Below, piece by piece: positions 20,869-31,861 of a stretch of 64,000 nt of DNA. The DNA is taken from assembly GCA_009801085.1 (NCBI GenBank), contig VNWV01000012.1, positions 310,001-374,000 of the forward strand, read 5' to 3'. The DNA comes from Lasiodiplodia sp. COLG20. Its lineage: Eukaryota > Ascomycota > Dothideomycetes > Botryosphaeriales > Botryosphaeriaceae. The notes below the pieces were generated by a model. The model made no database searches, had not been told where the DNA came from, and worked only from the letters and a program-made list of their open reading frames with translations. How positions within the stretch are numbered: position 1 is the first letter of the stretch; each line of letters starts with the position of its first letter. The translations under genes were made by a program, and so were the position numbers.

Positions 20869-22879
20869 ATGCTTTCGTCCCACATTGACACGGATGAGCT
20901 CATAGAAAAATTTCACGACCATCCGCCTCACCACCGCGGTTTTCACTCAAGCAACGCCATCAACCACAACACTCCTTACTCGAGCCGCTATGCCTCGATC
21001 AGCGAGCTTTCGAAGTTCAAGATGCCTCACGATGGCGCTCCTGCCGATGCTGTCCACCAGATGTTGAAGGACGAGTAGGTCCTTTCCGCCTGATTCCGAA
21101 TTACCCGCTGGAATGACTGACACCTGCAGGCTCGATCTCGATGGCCGTCCGAACCTGAATCTTGCCTCCTTTGTTGGAACATACATGGAAGAGCAGGCCG
21201 AGAAGCTTATGATCGAGAACCTGAGCAAAAATATGAGCGATGCGGACGAGTACGTTTTCCCCTCACTATCAAAATATCGGTAGTTGAAGCTAGCGTCCGG
21301 ACGAGATTGTCGAATTAAAAACTCTACCAATAAGTCCGGACGATAGCTTCAACTACCGATATGTCGTTTGAAATTTTTTTTTTAGATCCAGCTTCTAACA
21401 TGAACCTTGTAGGTATCCAGCGATGATGCAGATGTGCGTATACTGGCGACCAACTATCCGACAGATCTGAAAGCTGACTTTACCATAGGCATTCTCGCTG
21501 TGTCTCCATTCTCTCGCACCTCTGGGGTGTGCAGAAAGGCGAAAAGGCTGTGGGAACAGCCACAACCGGTTCAAGCGAAGCCATTCACCTCGGTGGTCTT
21601 GCCATGAAGCGGCGTTGGCAAGAGAAGCGCCAGGCCGAAGGGAAGCCTACGGATAAGCCGAACATCATCATGGGAGCCAATGCTCAGGTGGCTCTCGAGA
21701 AGTTTGCACGCTACTTCGAGGTTGAAGCTCGCATCTTGCCGGTGAGCGAGAAGAGCATGTACCGTCTTGACCCCGATCTTGTCCGAGAGAACATTGATGA
21801 AAACACCATTGGTGTGTTTGTGATTCTGGGCTCCACCTATACAGGCCACTACGAGCCAGTCGAGGAGATCTCTAAAATCCTGGATGAGTACGAGGCCAAG
21901 ACCGGCGTTGATATTCCAATCCACGTCGACGGAGCTTCCGGTGCTTTCATTGCCCCTTTCACTCATGCTCAAGCCGGAGCTAAGTGGTATGTCTCACACT
22001 AAGGTGGCTTTGGCACAACGCTGATGTTCATAGGAACTTCGAGCTTCCTCGCGTCAAGTCCATCAATGTTTCAGGTCACAAGTTCGGCCTGGTGTACGCC
22101 GGTGTTGGCTGGATCATCTGGCGAGACGAGGCTTACCTGCCCAAGCACCTGATCTTTGAGCTGCACTATCTGGGTGGCACCGAGGAATCGTACACTCTGA
22201 ACTTCTCTCGGCCAGGTGCGCAAATCATCGCCCAATACTTTAACCTCATACACCTTGGTTTCTCCGGCTACCGTACGATCATGGAGAACGCACTTTCCAA
22301 CGCTCGCTTGCTGAGCCGGGCGCTCGAGGCCACCGGATGGTACGAGTGCGTCAGTGATATTCACAGAAAGAAGGGCGACCACAAGTATGAGGAGGGAAAG
22401 AAGCCATATGACGAGGGCGAGAACAGTGCTGCCTACAATGCCGGTCTGCCTGTCGTTGCTTTTACCCTGAGCAAGAAGTTCAAGGAACAGTTCCCGCACG
22501 TCAAGCAAGTATCGATCAGCAACCTATTGAGATCGAAGCAATACATCATTCCCAGTAGGCTTCCTCCCTGTTTATTCATATTTTTCCCCGACTTACCAAG
22601 ATGTTTCCAGACTACCCTCTGCCACCCAACGAGGAGAAGACTGAGATTCTACGCGTTGTTGTCCGCGAATCAATGAGCCTCGACCTACTTGATCGCTTGA
22701 TTACGGATATCTGCGCTGTGACAGAGTCAGTCATGCAAAGCGATGCTATCGACCTTGCTGCATGGCAACCGTTCGCCAACACCATCGAGAAGACCCATGG
22801 TAGCCGTGGTGTCAGCAGTGCCGAGAAACACAAGGCGAAGAGGCCCATGCACCATGGTGTGCATCGCAGTGTTTGCTAA
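20869..22879 (+). CDS. Glutamate decarboxylase
   Basis: Six exons: 20869..21074, 21130..21249, 21413..21433, 21489..21986, 22034..22554, 22611..22879; 544 aa. The 21-nt third exon is needed to rebuild '[20 protein letters not shown]'. PLP-dependent enzyme that turns L-glutamate into GABA and CO2 in the cytosol (GABA shunt, acid and oxidative stress). Motifs: '[19 protein letters not shown]', '[13 protein letters not shown]', the PLP-lysine block '[14 protein letters not shown]', and the C-terminal '[19 protein letters not shown]' across intron 5. Intron 2 is 163 nt, while the other four are 47-56 nt; it contains a long hairpin (separate entry). No calmodulin-binding tail of the plant kind is evident. 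The gene appears intact. Confidence 0.95.
21274..21362. mobile_element. MITE-like hairpin inside GAD intron 2
   Basis: Two 29-base arms, 21274-21302 and 21334-21362, are reverse complements with a single mismatch (G at 21293 opposite A at 21343) around a 31-base loop. Arms end in ATATCGG / CCGATAT, so a TA target duplication is possible but cannot be told apart from the arm itself. Intron 2 is longer than its siblings by about the size of the hairpin, and a normal CTAAC branch site and TTGTAG acceptor remain downstream. This fits a tiny non-autonomous insertion; a functional RNA hairpin is the alternative. Confidence 0.6.
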
Positions 22880-23070
22880 ACACGCATCTCGTAGCCGAAC
22901 TGAAACAAGCAAGCTTCTGACAAAGAAGTAAAAGGTACCGAGACGAATCTAATAGTTTCTTCTACATACAGTAATGAATCTAATTCACCATCTGCACTCA
23001 CCCTTGTCTCAACGTCTTGTTTCAAAACCTTGTTTCACAGTTTTACCTCTCATGACATTCTATCACCAAG

Positions 23071-23080
23071 GTATATATAT
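23071..23080 (+). promoter_or_regulatory. TATA box of the RING gene
   Basis: GTATATATAT lies about 45-53 bases upstream of the RING protein ATG at 23124. Confidence 0.5.
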
Positions 23081-23123
23081 CAATTGAGCGAAGGTATAGT
23101 CTTCTAAGAAGCATTGATTTGCC

Positions 23124-24095
23124 ATGTCGATGTTTACATCTCTTGAGGACTTTCTTGAGGAAGGGGTGTCGGAAGTATCCTCGCCACTTGAACCAGACGC
23201 TTCGTGTTGCATTTGCCTGGAGGAGTACGCTTCGAACTTCGAAAGGCCAATAAGGTTTTCGATCTGTGGCCACACCTTTGGCTCGGAATGCGTCAGGAGA
23301 TTGGTCGGAAACACCTGTCCCGTATGCCGCGCTGTGCTCTGGGAAGCTCCGCCGGATGATCAACCTTCTCCCAACGAGGACGACCACTATTACGACGGGG
23401 ATGACTACTTCTACGACGAGAATTACTCCTCCGACGGAGATGACTACTTTAATGACGAGGACCACCACTACTACGACGGGGATGACTACTATCCTGACGA
23501 GAATGGCTACTATTCCGACCAGGATTACGAATATTCTGACGAAGAATATGACGAAGATGCCCCCCACTACCATGACGACGACGACGACTACGGAAGTTTC
23601 AATAACGGCTCTGCCGACGGCCGCGATGTCGAACGCCACCACTCCAGCTCCAACTCGTACTCCCACCACCATCACGATCACAACCGTAACTACGATGGAT
23701 GTGAACCCTCCTACGCCCACGCTCTTGACACCCACGACTGGCCCCTGCGGGTGATTGTCCGCGCGGGGTCGATGGCGTGCGAATTGAGGGACCTTGCACG
23801 GGCTGTCACAGCGGATTTCTATGCTTATAGGGTAGTGGAGGGCATGGGTTTTGAAGAGGAAATGCTTCATGCGCAATTGGCGTCCGTGCTGGATCAGGTG
23901 GAGTATTACGCGTTGCCGGCGATCAACGCGTGGAACGAGCAGCACGAGGGGCTAGTGTGCGAGGTGCGTGAGCTGAGGGACGAGTGGATGTACGCGGTTA
24001 TCGCACCGGGGCGGGTGGCGCCGTTTGTGATCGGGCTGGTGGGCATGCTCAGTGAGTATATGCTCTCGAAGTGGTTGTTGGTCATGGGTGTGTAG
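23124..24095 (+). CDS. RING-finger protein with Asp/Tyr-rich tract
   Basis: Single exon, 323 aa. An N-terminal RING (residues ~28-72) reads CCIC...ICGHTF...EC...NTCPVCR. In the 'CGHTFGSEC' block the fifth zinc ligand, usually His or Cys, is Gly; many fungal RINGs share this CGHxFG form, so it may still fold. Residues ~83-152 form an Asp/Tyr/Glu-rich repeat (units such as YYDGDDYF), then a Ser/His-rich stretch (SHHHHDHN). The C-terminal third is helical and ends with a hydrophobic stretch (VAPFVIGLVGML). RING proteins act as E3 ubiquitin ligases by recruiting E2 enzymes; substrate unknown. A TATA element lies just upstream. The frame on the opposite strand is a shadow of the repeat. Confidence 0.8.
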   Translation: MSMFTSLEDFLEEGVSEVSSPLEPDASCCICLEEYASNFERPIRFSICGHTFGSECVRRLVGNTCPVCRAVLWEAPPDDQPSPNEDDHYYDGDDYFYDENYSSDGDDYFNDEDHHYYDGDDYYPDENGYYSDQDYEYSDEEYDEDAPHYHDDDDDYGSFNNGSADGRDVERHHSSSNSYSHHHHDHNRNYDGCEPSYAHALDTHDWPLRVIVRAGSMACELRDLARAVTADFYAYRVVEGMGFEEEMLHAQLASVLDQVEYYALPAINAWNEQHEGLVCEVRELRDEWMYAVIAPGRVAPFVIGLVGMLSEYMLSKWLLVMGV

Positions 24096-24309
24096 GTGTT
24101 GGAGGAGGCATCATCTTGACGACGACAAAAAGCAAAATACGTAGGTAGTTTTGACCCCTCAATGTTATGAGATTGTCGTACTATACAAGCATTATCATAT
24201 ATACACGCCACATGCCCCTGTACAAGAAATAAACAAAAAAAGAACACACAGTCCTTTCCTTCCCCCCTCCCCTACTTTCTCATTAAGTTCCCCCACCATC
24301 ATCCTCTTC

Positions 24310-26923
24310 TTACACGATCGTAACATCCCTCTTGCCCCCACTCTCGAACCACGTCCTGCACGTCGGACTGCCGACAAAGTACCCTACCCGCTCAAACTCC
24401 TCGCCGTTCAGCGCCAGCGCCAGGCCCCACGCCGTCTCGATGTCGACCATGACGTCGTCCTCTGCCGGCGTGCGCGTGAAGCAGCGCGCCAGCAGCAAGC
24501 ACCAGTACACGCCCTGCGAGCTCCTCCTGGACGACGACGACAGCGGCGGCGACAAGCCCAGACCGCTACCCAGCCCGAACCTCTCGTCCTCCCCCTCGCC
24601 GTCCATCGACATCGGCTGCGGCGGGACATCCAAATAAATGGTCCCGTACGCGCCCTGGCTGCCGGCCATCATCTCATCACCGGGCGCGGTGGCAACAGCG
24701 AAGGGGGTGCGCGGGCTCAGCAGGCTGGGCACGTTGGGCCGCATGAAGCCGTGCAGCGTGAGGGCGCCGCCGACGACGGCGCCGCAGGGCGCGGCGTCGG
24801 GCCGCGCGGGTTGTACCGTGCAGGCGACCACGTCGGCGACGGGCTCGTACCACGAGCACGAGTCGGCGTGGAAGGCGATGGCCGCGTCGACGCTCATCCA
24901 GGACCACGAGGGCGCGCGGTAGCGGGGCGGGCGGCGGGCGATGGGCGTGAGGGGCGCCGAGGCCGGGAAGAAGGGGATGTCGTCGTTGCTGTTGCTGTTG
25001 CTATTTTCGAGGAGTGGGAGTGGGGATGATGAGGTTGAGGTGGTGGTGGTGGTTGTGGTGGAGACGACCCAGGACAGCTCGCTGAGGAGGTGCTTGCGCC
25101 ACAGGCCGGCGAGGTATTGGTCTTCCATGGCGTCGCGGAAGTAGGTGGCGATGCCCGAGAGCGCGGGCAGCTTGTCCATCGGGTCCGACAGCAGCCGCGC
25201 CGTGTAGTCGTGGACGACGTATTTCCATGTTCGGAACAGCCTGGGCAGCCGCTCCGACTGCTGGGCGAACATGCTGTGCGGCGAGTGCGTCGACAGGCGC
25301 GGTTGGTGGATGCGGCCCTTGGGCGAGAGGCGGATGGTGGTGAGGCCTGCGGCGGCGCAGTATCCGTTCCAGTCCAGGGGGTTGTTGCTGTTGTTGTTGT
25401 GGCGGTGGTGGCGGCTGCTGCTGCAGTCGCGCGCCTTCTCGCCCGCAGTGCACCGCCAGACGGTCAGCTCGCGGCCGTAGATGAGCAGGCGCGGGGACAG
25501 CACGATCTCCTGCAGCGCCCAGGCGCGCTCGTGGAGCGGCTCTCGCGCCGGCTGTTCGACCAGCGGCTGCTTGCGCGGCAGCAGCAGCATGCTGCCGACC
25601 TGGTCCCCGCTCGTCCGGACGGGGAGCTTGACGAGCGGGTCGCGCGAGCGCTCGGCGTGGAAGAAGCCCTCGTGGCAGGAACGAGCGCGGGCGGCGACGA
25701 TGGTGACGTGCGAGTTCTGGAAGACTTGCTGCATGCGCGCCATCTCGTGCTCCTTGTCGTCAGCGCTGTCCTGCATGATGCACAGCGAGTCCACCCAGAG
25801 ATATTTCAATCCCAATGCTCTTGTCGTCCTGACGGCGTCCTGCAGCGTCTGCGGGAGCTCGGCAACCTCGATGCCAGCCATGTGCTCCCCTATTGTTTCC
25901 ATCGACGTCACGATGGGCTGGGGTCCTCCCCAGCAGTAACTGAGTGTGGCGTATGGCTCAGGCTCGATGCCTTCCGAGTCGACTAGACGCACAACGCCGG
26001 CAGCCTCGCCCACGTCGAGCACCCTGGACGGGAGGGCACGCCTCTTTCGCACGCAAGACCGGTGTCCATTGTCACACCAGTCCAGCCAGCTCTTGACCGT
26101 CGCGAGCTCTTCGGCCGTCCCTCGATCCGCGTCCAAGCTGCAAACGGGGAGTGAAAAAGCGTCGTCATCTCCGGCGGCTTGGTGTGGTTCCGCCAACGGA
26201 TCACCTTTTTTCTCTTCGTTAACACGGCAGCATCGAACGACGGGAGCAGCAGCACTCACCATGCTCAGTCGCAACATCGAACAGCAACGTCCCTGGGAAC
26301 AGCGTGCCCAGTCTCCGCACCCTCAGCACCGGCACCAGTGGCGCCTGCTGCGACGCCTGCCCTTGCACCTCACCATCCACCACACCCCCCCAACCCGGCC
26401 ATGACGGAAATCTCTGGTGATCCCGCACCACTGGACTGCCGGGGCCGCTGCCACCCTCCGTCTCGAACGAAAACTCAAAATGCACGACTACATCGTCTGC
26501 GCTCTTCCTGTTAGCACCGACGCCGCCGACCCCCTGGTCACCACCCAAGGAAACAGCGTTGGCATCCCAGCTCTTCTTCAGGTTGCTTCGCCGCTTCTCG
26601 CCCGTGACGACCGAGTCGAGCAGCACCCTGCAGAGGCCGCACCTCTGCCTCGCCGACTCCTCGAGCGAGCCGCGGCGGCGGGAGTAGACGAGGCCCGGGC
26701 TGCACAGCAGGGCCCACGGGGAGCCGAAGCGGTCGTCGGTGGAGATGGACTGTTGTGAGGTCGTGAACACATCAACGCAGTGCTGGCACGGCTCCGTAGA
26801 TGATGCCGGGGCACCAGCAGTGTTGTCGGCGGGAATAAGACGACGACGATGATGATGAGGCAGAACGCGTGCGGGAAGTGCCGGCGATGCGGCGGTGTCC
26901 AAATCATGCATGAAGGGCGCCAT
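24310..26923 (-). CDS. HET-domain (heterokaryon incompatibility) protein
   Basis: Two exons: 26923..26260 and 26204..24310; 852 aa. Start placed at MAPFMHDLD; an in-frame Met at 26977 would add 18 basic residues. The 55-nt intron is required to leave the first frame and enter the HET frame. N-terminal CxxC pairs (EPCQHC, QRCGLC) are common before HET domains. The HET domain runs from about residue 305: 'YATLSYCWGG', 'LPQTLQDAVRTTRALGLKYLWVDSLCIMQD' in sequence (given in two parts here), 'NSHVTIVAARA', 'RAWALQEIVLSPRLLIYG'. Low-complexity Asn, Thr and Ser runs follow. HET proteins trigger cell death or growth arrest when incompatible hyphae fuse; many paralogues have unknown partners. No NACHT/STAND domain is fused to it. 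Confidence 0.9.
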
Positions 26924-28098
26924 ATCCCGGGCCCTAAAAAGCCCTCCCCGGGTTTTTCGTCTCCTCTTCTCTCTCACTACTCACGCTCCCCGCTCAACAC
27001 CACAGCGTCGGTCCCTTTGGAAATCAGAACTTTTTTTTCCTTTAAGGATTTCAGGGAGGGGGGCCCTCTTTAGCTTCGTCCACCGAAGCGTCCAGAGGGT
27101 ACAGTCGGTCCGATCGGAGCGTAGCACGTAAACACAGCCCTTCCTCCCAAAGAAAAAAAAAAGTCGAGACAAGAGCGGCCTGTCCTTCAGGCGTATCGTC
27201 CAGAAAGTGCGCACGAGGTCCGACACGGTACGTCCTGGGGTGGATTCGACAGCATGGGGCAATCGGGCACGGTTGACATCTGCTTGCCTGTGGGTAGGAC
27301 TCCCGGGATAAGGGGACGGCGGACGACGAAGGAATGGAAGGGAGACCCGGGTAGCAGGCTGGCAATCTGTGGGGTGGAAGCTTATGGGGACAAGTCATCA
27401 TTCCTTCGAGAAAGATGGTCTTTGCTTCTAGCTGCATGATTATTGATGAGAGGCGGTGACTGGAAACGCCCGGGACCCGCAGCGGTGAAAGATCGGCGCG
27501 ACGAGACACACCACACGCTTACTCGTGTCATTCGTTCTTTCTCTATCTCTCTCTATTCCTTCCTATCCCCTCCCTTCAATTTCTCATCTTGCTCCTTCTT
27601 TTAGCCTCGCTGTGGCTGAGGCGGCGCTGCGAATACGAGTCCCTGCAGCCTGGCCGGTCTCTCGTAAGTCCGCCTCGGCGATACGAGGAGTGGCGCCTGA
27701 GAATGTCTCACTTGAAAGCTGAAGTCTCGACTCTGCTCGAATCGCAGAAAGTAGAAAGCGATTCTCAGGGGGAGGCGGCGGAATGAGTGGAGCGTAAAAA
27801 TTCAACCTATTGGCGCCAGCTTCGGATAAACACTAGCACCGTGGTTAGAGCCAAACCTCAGGCAGCAACGTAGTCTGCTGCGCTAGCCTGCGGTAGCAGG
27901 CGCTTCTCTACTCGTTGTATGAAATGGCCCACGAACTTCAATAACGTGCTGAGCAGCAGGGTGAACATCCGAAATTTGCTGAAATCATTTCTTCTCTACA
28001 TCTTTTTCTTTTTCTTCAGGTCATGTTGTATCGGGCATAACGTCTTTCACTGTACCGTAAAGTTTCCCCGTTCCCTTTTGTTCTATCCATCCCACGCT
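26924..28098. other. Intergenic, 1.2 kb
   Basis: HET gene promoter and leucyl-tRNA synthetase 3' UTR. Pyrimidine-rich stretches near 27525-27600 and an A-run near 27150. Frames here carry no family features. No tRNA-like A/B box pair found. Confidence 0.45.
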
Positions 28099-31000
28099 TC
28101 ACAAGTTCTCAAAGAAGAACGTCGGCGCGCCAGGCACCGCAGACTCAGCGTTCGGCGGGAGGTTATCCTTGGTCTCACCCGCACCGAAAAGGACCTTGCC
28201 AACCTTCTCACCCTCCTTGACGCCAATAATCTCGACGACCTTGAGCTTGGTAACCTGTTGTTGCAAGCCCGGCACCATCTCCTTGAGCGTCGCGACCTCA
28301 TCGAACGGAAGACGACGGTCAAACACCTCACCGGCCTTCTCGCCACCATCGAGACGCCTCTTCAGTCCCTGGATGAAAGGCATGGCCTTCTTCATGTCGG
28401 GCTTGGCAACTTCCTTGGTAATGACCTTGACGTCAACAAGGCCAAGCTCCTCGAACTTCTGGCGCACAAGCTCGAGGTACTTGTCCTGCCACACGGGGAA
28501 CGCCTCGGCAGCGAAGATGGTGAGCTTCTTGTCCTTCTTGGGATCGAAAGCGACGTTCTTGCCCTTGGCAAGCTTCTTGACCTGCTGGCCCTCGGCCGAC
28601 GTGATGTTCGAGGTCGTAGTGCGCACATAGTCGCGGGCAGCCGTGAGCGACGCATCCGGTGTGGCTACAGTCGGGTAAAGGGCGTTCTGAATAGTCTCAG
28701 GCTTCTTCAGAACCTCGAGCCAGATGTACTCAGCCCAGTGAGGAGCGATGGGCGTCAGGAGGAGGGCTTGGAGCTCAACGAAACGCTTCGCAAGATCGGC
28801 GTGCATGCCGATGCCGGCAGCCTTAGTGACCTCACGGTAGAAGTCACGAGCGGCAGTGAAGTCGTAGAAGCCGGACTTGAGCGCCAGCTTGTACGAAGTG
28901 CTAGTTGCATCATGTTAGCAGTGTCTTTGCTCATCGTGGCTGATTGACTCACTTCACGTAGTGTTCCTTCGTCTCAATGACCAAGCTATTGAGCTCGTTC
29001 TCGAACATCTTGTCCCAGAGAAGCTTCTCACCCGTACGTTGAATAGTATCCGCATTCTTGACCTTGCCACTGTCGCGGGCCTCCTTGTATTGCGCCTCGC
29101 CGTCGACCAGGTGCGCCTCGTTGACCATCTCTTCGCACCACTTCCTGAGCTCGAAGAGCTTGAGAATAATGGCGTTGGCGACAGTTTCTTCAAAGTTGGC
29201 ATCTTCGATTCCATCACCAGCATCGGCAAGAGCCACTCTGGTTGCGTCGGCACCGAACTTCTTCACGGCATCGCCAAGAGTAAGGAAGTTTCCGGTACTC
29301 TTACTCATCTTCTCGCCGTTAAGCATAAGGTGACCATTGACGCGGAAACCCTGCGGCCAGTGCTGCTGGCCGAAGAGAGCGGTGTGGATGTAAAGGCAGA
29401 AAGTAAGGTGGTTCTGGATCAGGTCCTTGCCAGAGACACGGACGTCCAGAGGGTACCAGTACTCAAACTCTCTCCGCATGGCCTCGAGATCCTCCTTGAG
29501 AATGTCGGTCTTGACATCCTCAGAGCGGCAGAAGAGGTAATCCCAGACCTCGTCGGTCATCTGTTCGGGAGTGATCCTCTGCTTGGAGAGACCCTTGGTC
29601 TTGCCGAAAATGTCACCGTGGAGGTAGTGAGCAATGGTGTAGTAGCTCATATAGACCGTGCTGTCACTGAGAGACTCCACCAGCTGAGTGTGATCCCAGG
29701 GCAGCTTGGTACCAAGACCGTACGATCTCGAGCACGCCCATTGTGCCAACCAGCCAAGAGTCATCTTGAAAGCGTGCTGAGCCTCAGGGTAGAACGTGTT
29801 CATGCCGTTCTCAAGGTGCTTCAGGACAGTCTCGCACCATTCACCATCGCCACCGTTCTCAGTGGTGCCATAGTTCATGTACCACTGGTCAAGGTAGGCG
29901 GCAACGCACTCGTCACCCGAGCGAGACATGACCATGCCATCGGGCTCGCCGTAGGCGAAAGCATCACCGGCGTCGATCAGCTGCTGACGAACAAGAGGCT
30001 TGGCATCCTGCACGGACTTGCCGGAGAACTCGCCGTAAGTCATGATACCCTGATAGAAGCCCTCCTTGTAGGCCAATTCCTTGGCCTCAGCAAGCTGCTT
30101 AGCATCCTTAGGCGAGTTGATCTTCATCTGCTCAACGAGCGTCTTCGCGGTGAGATCACCGTATGTGGGCGTCTTGATGATGGGGATGATCTCGAGTTCC
30201 GCCCACTCCTTCTTGATGCCGTAGTAGTCCGCCTTCTTGATGAGGTCCATCGTGGTGGCGTAATCGTCAGGGCTGTCAGAAGGCACGCAAGTAACGACAC
30301 CAGTACCCTTGGTGGGCTTGACCGACTCCATGGGGAGAATCCTGACATCCTTGTGCGTAGAGAGCGGCGCGTTGACAAGAGTACCAACGACATCAGAGCC
30401 CTGCAGGTCGATGACGTGAGGGAAAACACCCCAGTTAGGGAAGATGTTCTGGAAGGCCATGTTGCGAGCAGCACGGTGGGACAGGAAGAAGTACTCGTTA
30501 TCCGTGACCTTGAAGATGCCGTAGGTGACCTTGGGACCAACGAAACAGCAGGTCTGGCCGTACATGGTCTCAGGACGGAGAGTGGCAGGAACAAAGTAGA
30601 CATTGGCACCGCTGGGGATCTTATCACCAATGATAGACTTGGCCTTCTCGGGCCACTCGAGAACCTTCATCTTCAAAGCAGTGTACTCCTGGACGGTGAC
30701 ACCCTCGCCGGAGCTACGGTCGTGGTCAAGGCAAGCCTGGCCATCCTTGGGAGAGTAAACAGTGTAGCGCTTGCCGAACTTAATCTTTCCGAGGCCCTTC
30801 AAGCGATTCATTTGCCAGCGGACGAAGGCGTCGTAGTAAGGGTTGGCGTCGGTGGTAACCATGGACCTACGCCAGTCGACACGCGCACCAATGGAGGTCA
30901 GGTCTTCCTGGCATTTCGGGGGGAAGAACTCCAGCCAGTACTGCGGATCGGCAAACTTGTGGATCTCCTCAAGCGGGATGCCCAGAGAGAGCATGATCTG

Positions 31001-31634
31001 GAACTGGTATTTGGTCTTGATGGTCTTCGCGGCAGCCTTGCCCTTGGTCGCCTTGAACTTGGTGATGTCGGCCTTGGTGGTGTCCTCAGTGGGAGCAGGA
31101 ACCTCATCAGCCTTGGGTTCGGCGATGTCATCCTCCTTGCAGCCCTCAAAGTTCTTTCCAAACAGCTCAACCTCGCGCACCAGCTTGTCGGCGCAGGCCT
31201 TGATGGGCATGCCGGTGCAGTGGTAGCCCTGGGGGAACAGAGCGCGCTTGCCCTGCATACGAGCGAAACCGGTGGCGAACTCGACCTTACTCGCGGTAAA
31301 GCTGTGGCCGGCGTGCAAGACACCGTTCATGTAGGGGTAGGCCATGGTGCCGAAGAACTTGGGCGCCTTCGCACGCAGGTCGTCGCCGGTGACGGAGCCG
31401 AAGGGGAACTCGGTCGTGGAGGGAGCATCCTGCTGGAAGACCTTGGAGTCCTGCCATTGCTTCTGGTACTTCTTCTCGGCGGCAATGAGGGTGTCGCGCT
31501 TGTCGGTCTGCTGGGTGTCAGGGCACGAAATATATTTGCGGCGGAGCGGGGCAGCGCACGTTTTCGATCTTGAGGGTGTTCTTGGAGCTGGCGTTAGGGT
31601 CCAACGCCTCGAGCGTCGCTTTGGCGGCCGACAT
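28099..31634 (-). CDS. Leucyl-tRNA synthetase, cytosolic
   Basis: Three exons: 31634..31560, 31510..28953, 28900..28099; 1144 aa, fitting eukaryotic-type LeuRS. Charges tRNA-Leu with leucine. Class I signatures: 'MNGVLHAGHSFTASK' (HIGH box, read as HAGH) and 'NGEKMSKSTGNFLTL' (KMSKS). Between them are the CP1 editing domain and the long eukaryotic insertions; the C-terminal exon has the anticodon-binding part ('LKSGFYDFTAARDFY'). Intron 1 ends in CAGCAG, so two in-frame acceptors differ by one Gln (31510 or 31507). An upstream in-frame Met at 31775 would add a 47-residue Arg-rich extension like a mitochondrial presequence. A small gene starts 227 bases away on the opposite strand. Confidence 0.96.
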
Positions 31635-31861
31635 GATTGCGGAGTGCTCGCGGCGCAGAATGCGAACTGAGGCCCGGTGAACTCTAGGGCTGGGTGAGTC
31701 ACGGAGGGCGGCGTGGTGGGCTGTCTGTCGCCGCCGAGAAAGATGCGGCGGGAATGACGCCCGGGCGGTGAGCAAGCGAGGGCCGATGCAAGGGCAGCAA
31801 AGCCGCCGCAGCCCGCTTCAACACCATTGCGCTGCATCGCCTTTGTCGCCTTACGCTCGCC

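Noticed and set aside
23043..23945. 300-codon minus-strand frame rich in Val and Ile opposite the RING gene
   Set aside because: The hydrophobic run (VVIVVVLV type) is only the complement of the Asp/Tyr repeat codons; not a membrane protein.
27585..27790. GC-rich stretch with several short inverted segments, considered as a tRNA or structured RNA
   Set aside because: No acceptor-stem pairing together with A and B boxes could be found; pairing looked incidental.
28961..31573. 870-codon open frame on the plus strand opposite leucyl-tRNA synthetase
   Set aside because: It mirrors the LeuRS exon exactly, has Leu/Val/Glu-biased composition without family motifs, and arises from GC-ending codons on the true strand.
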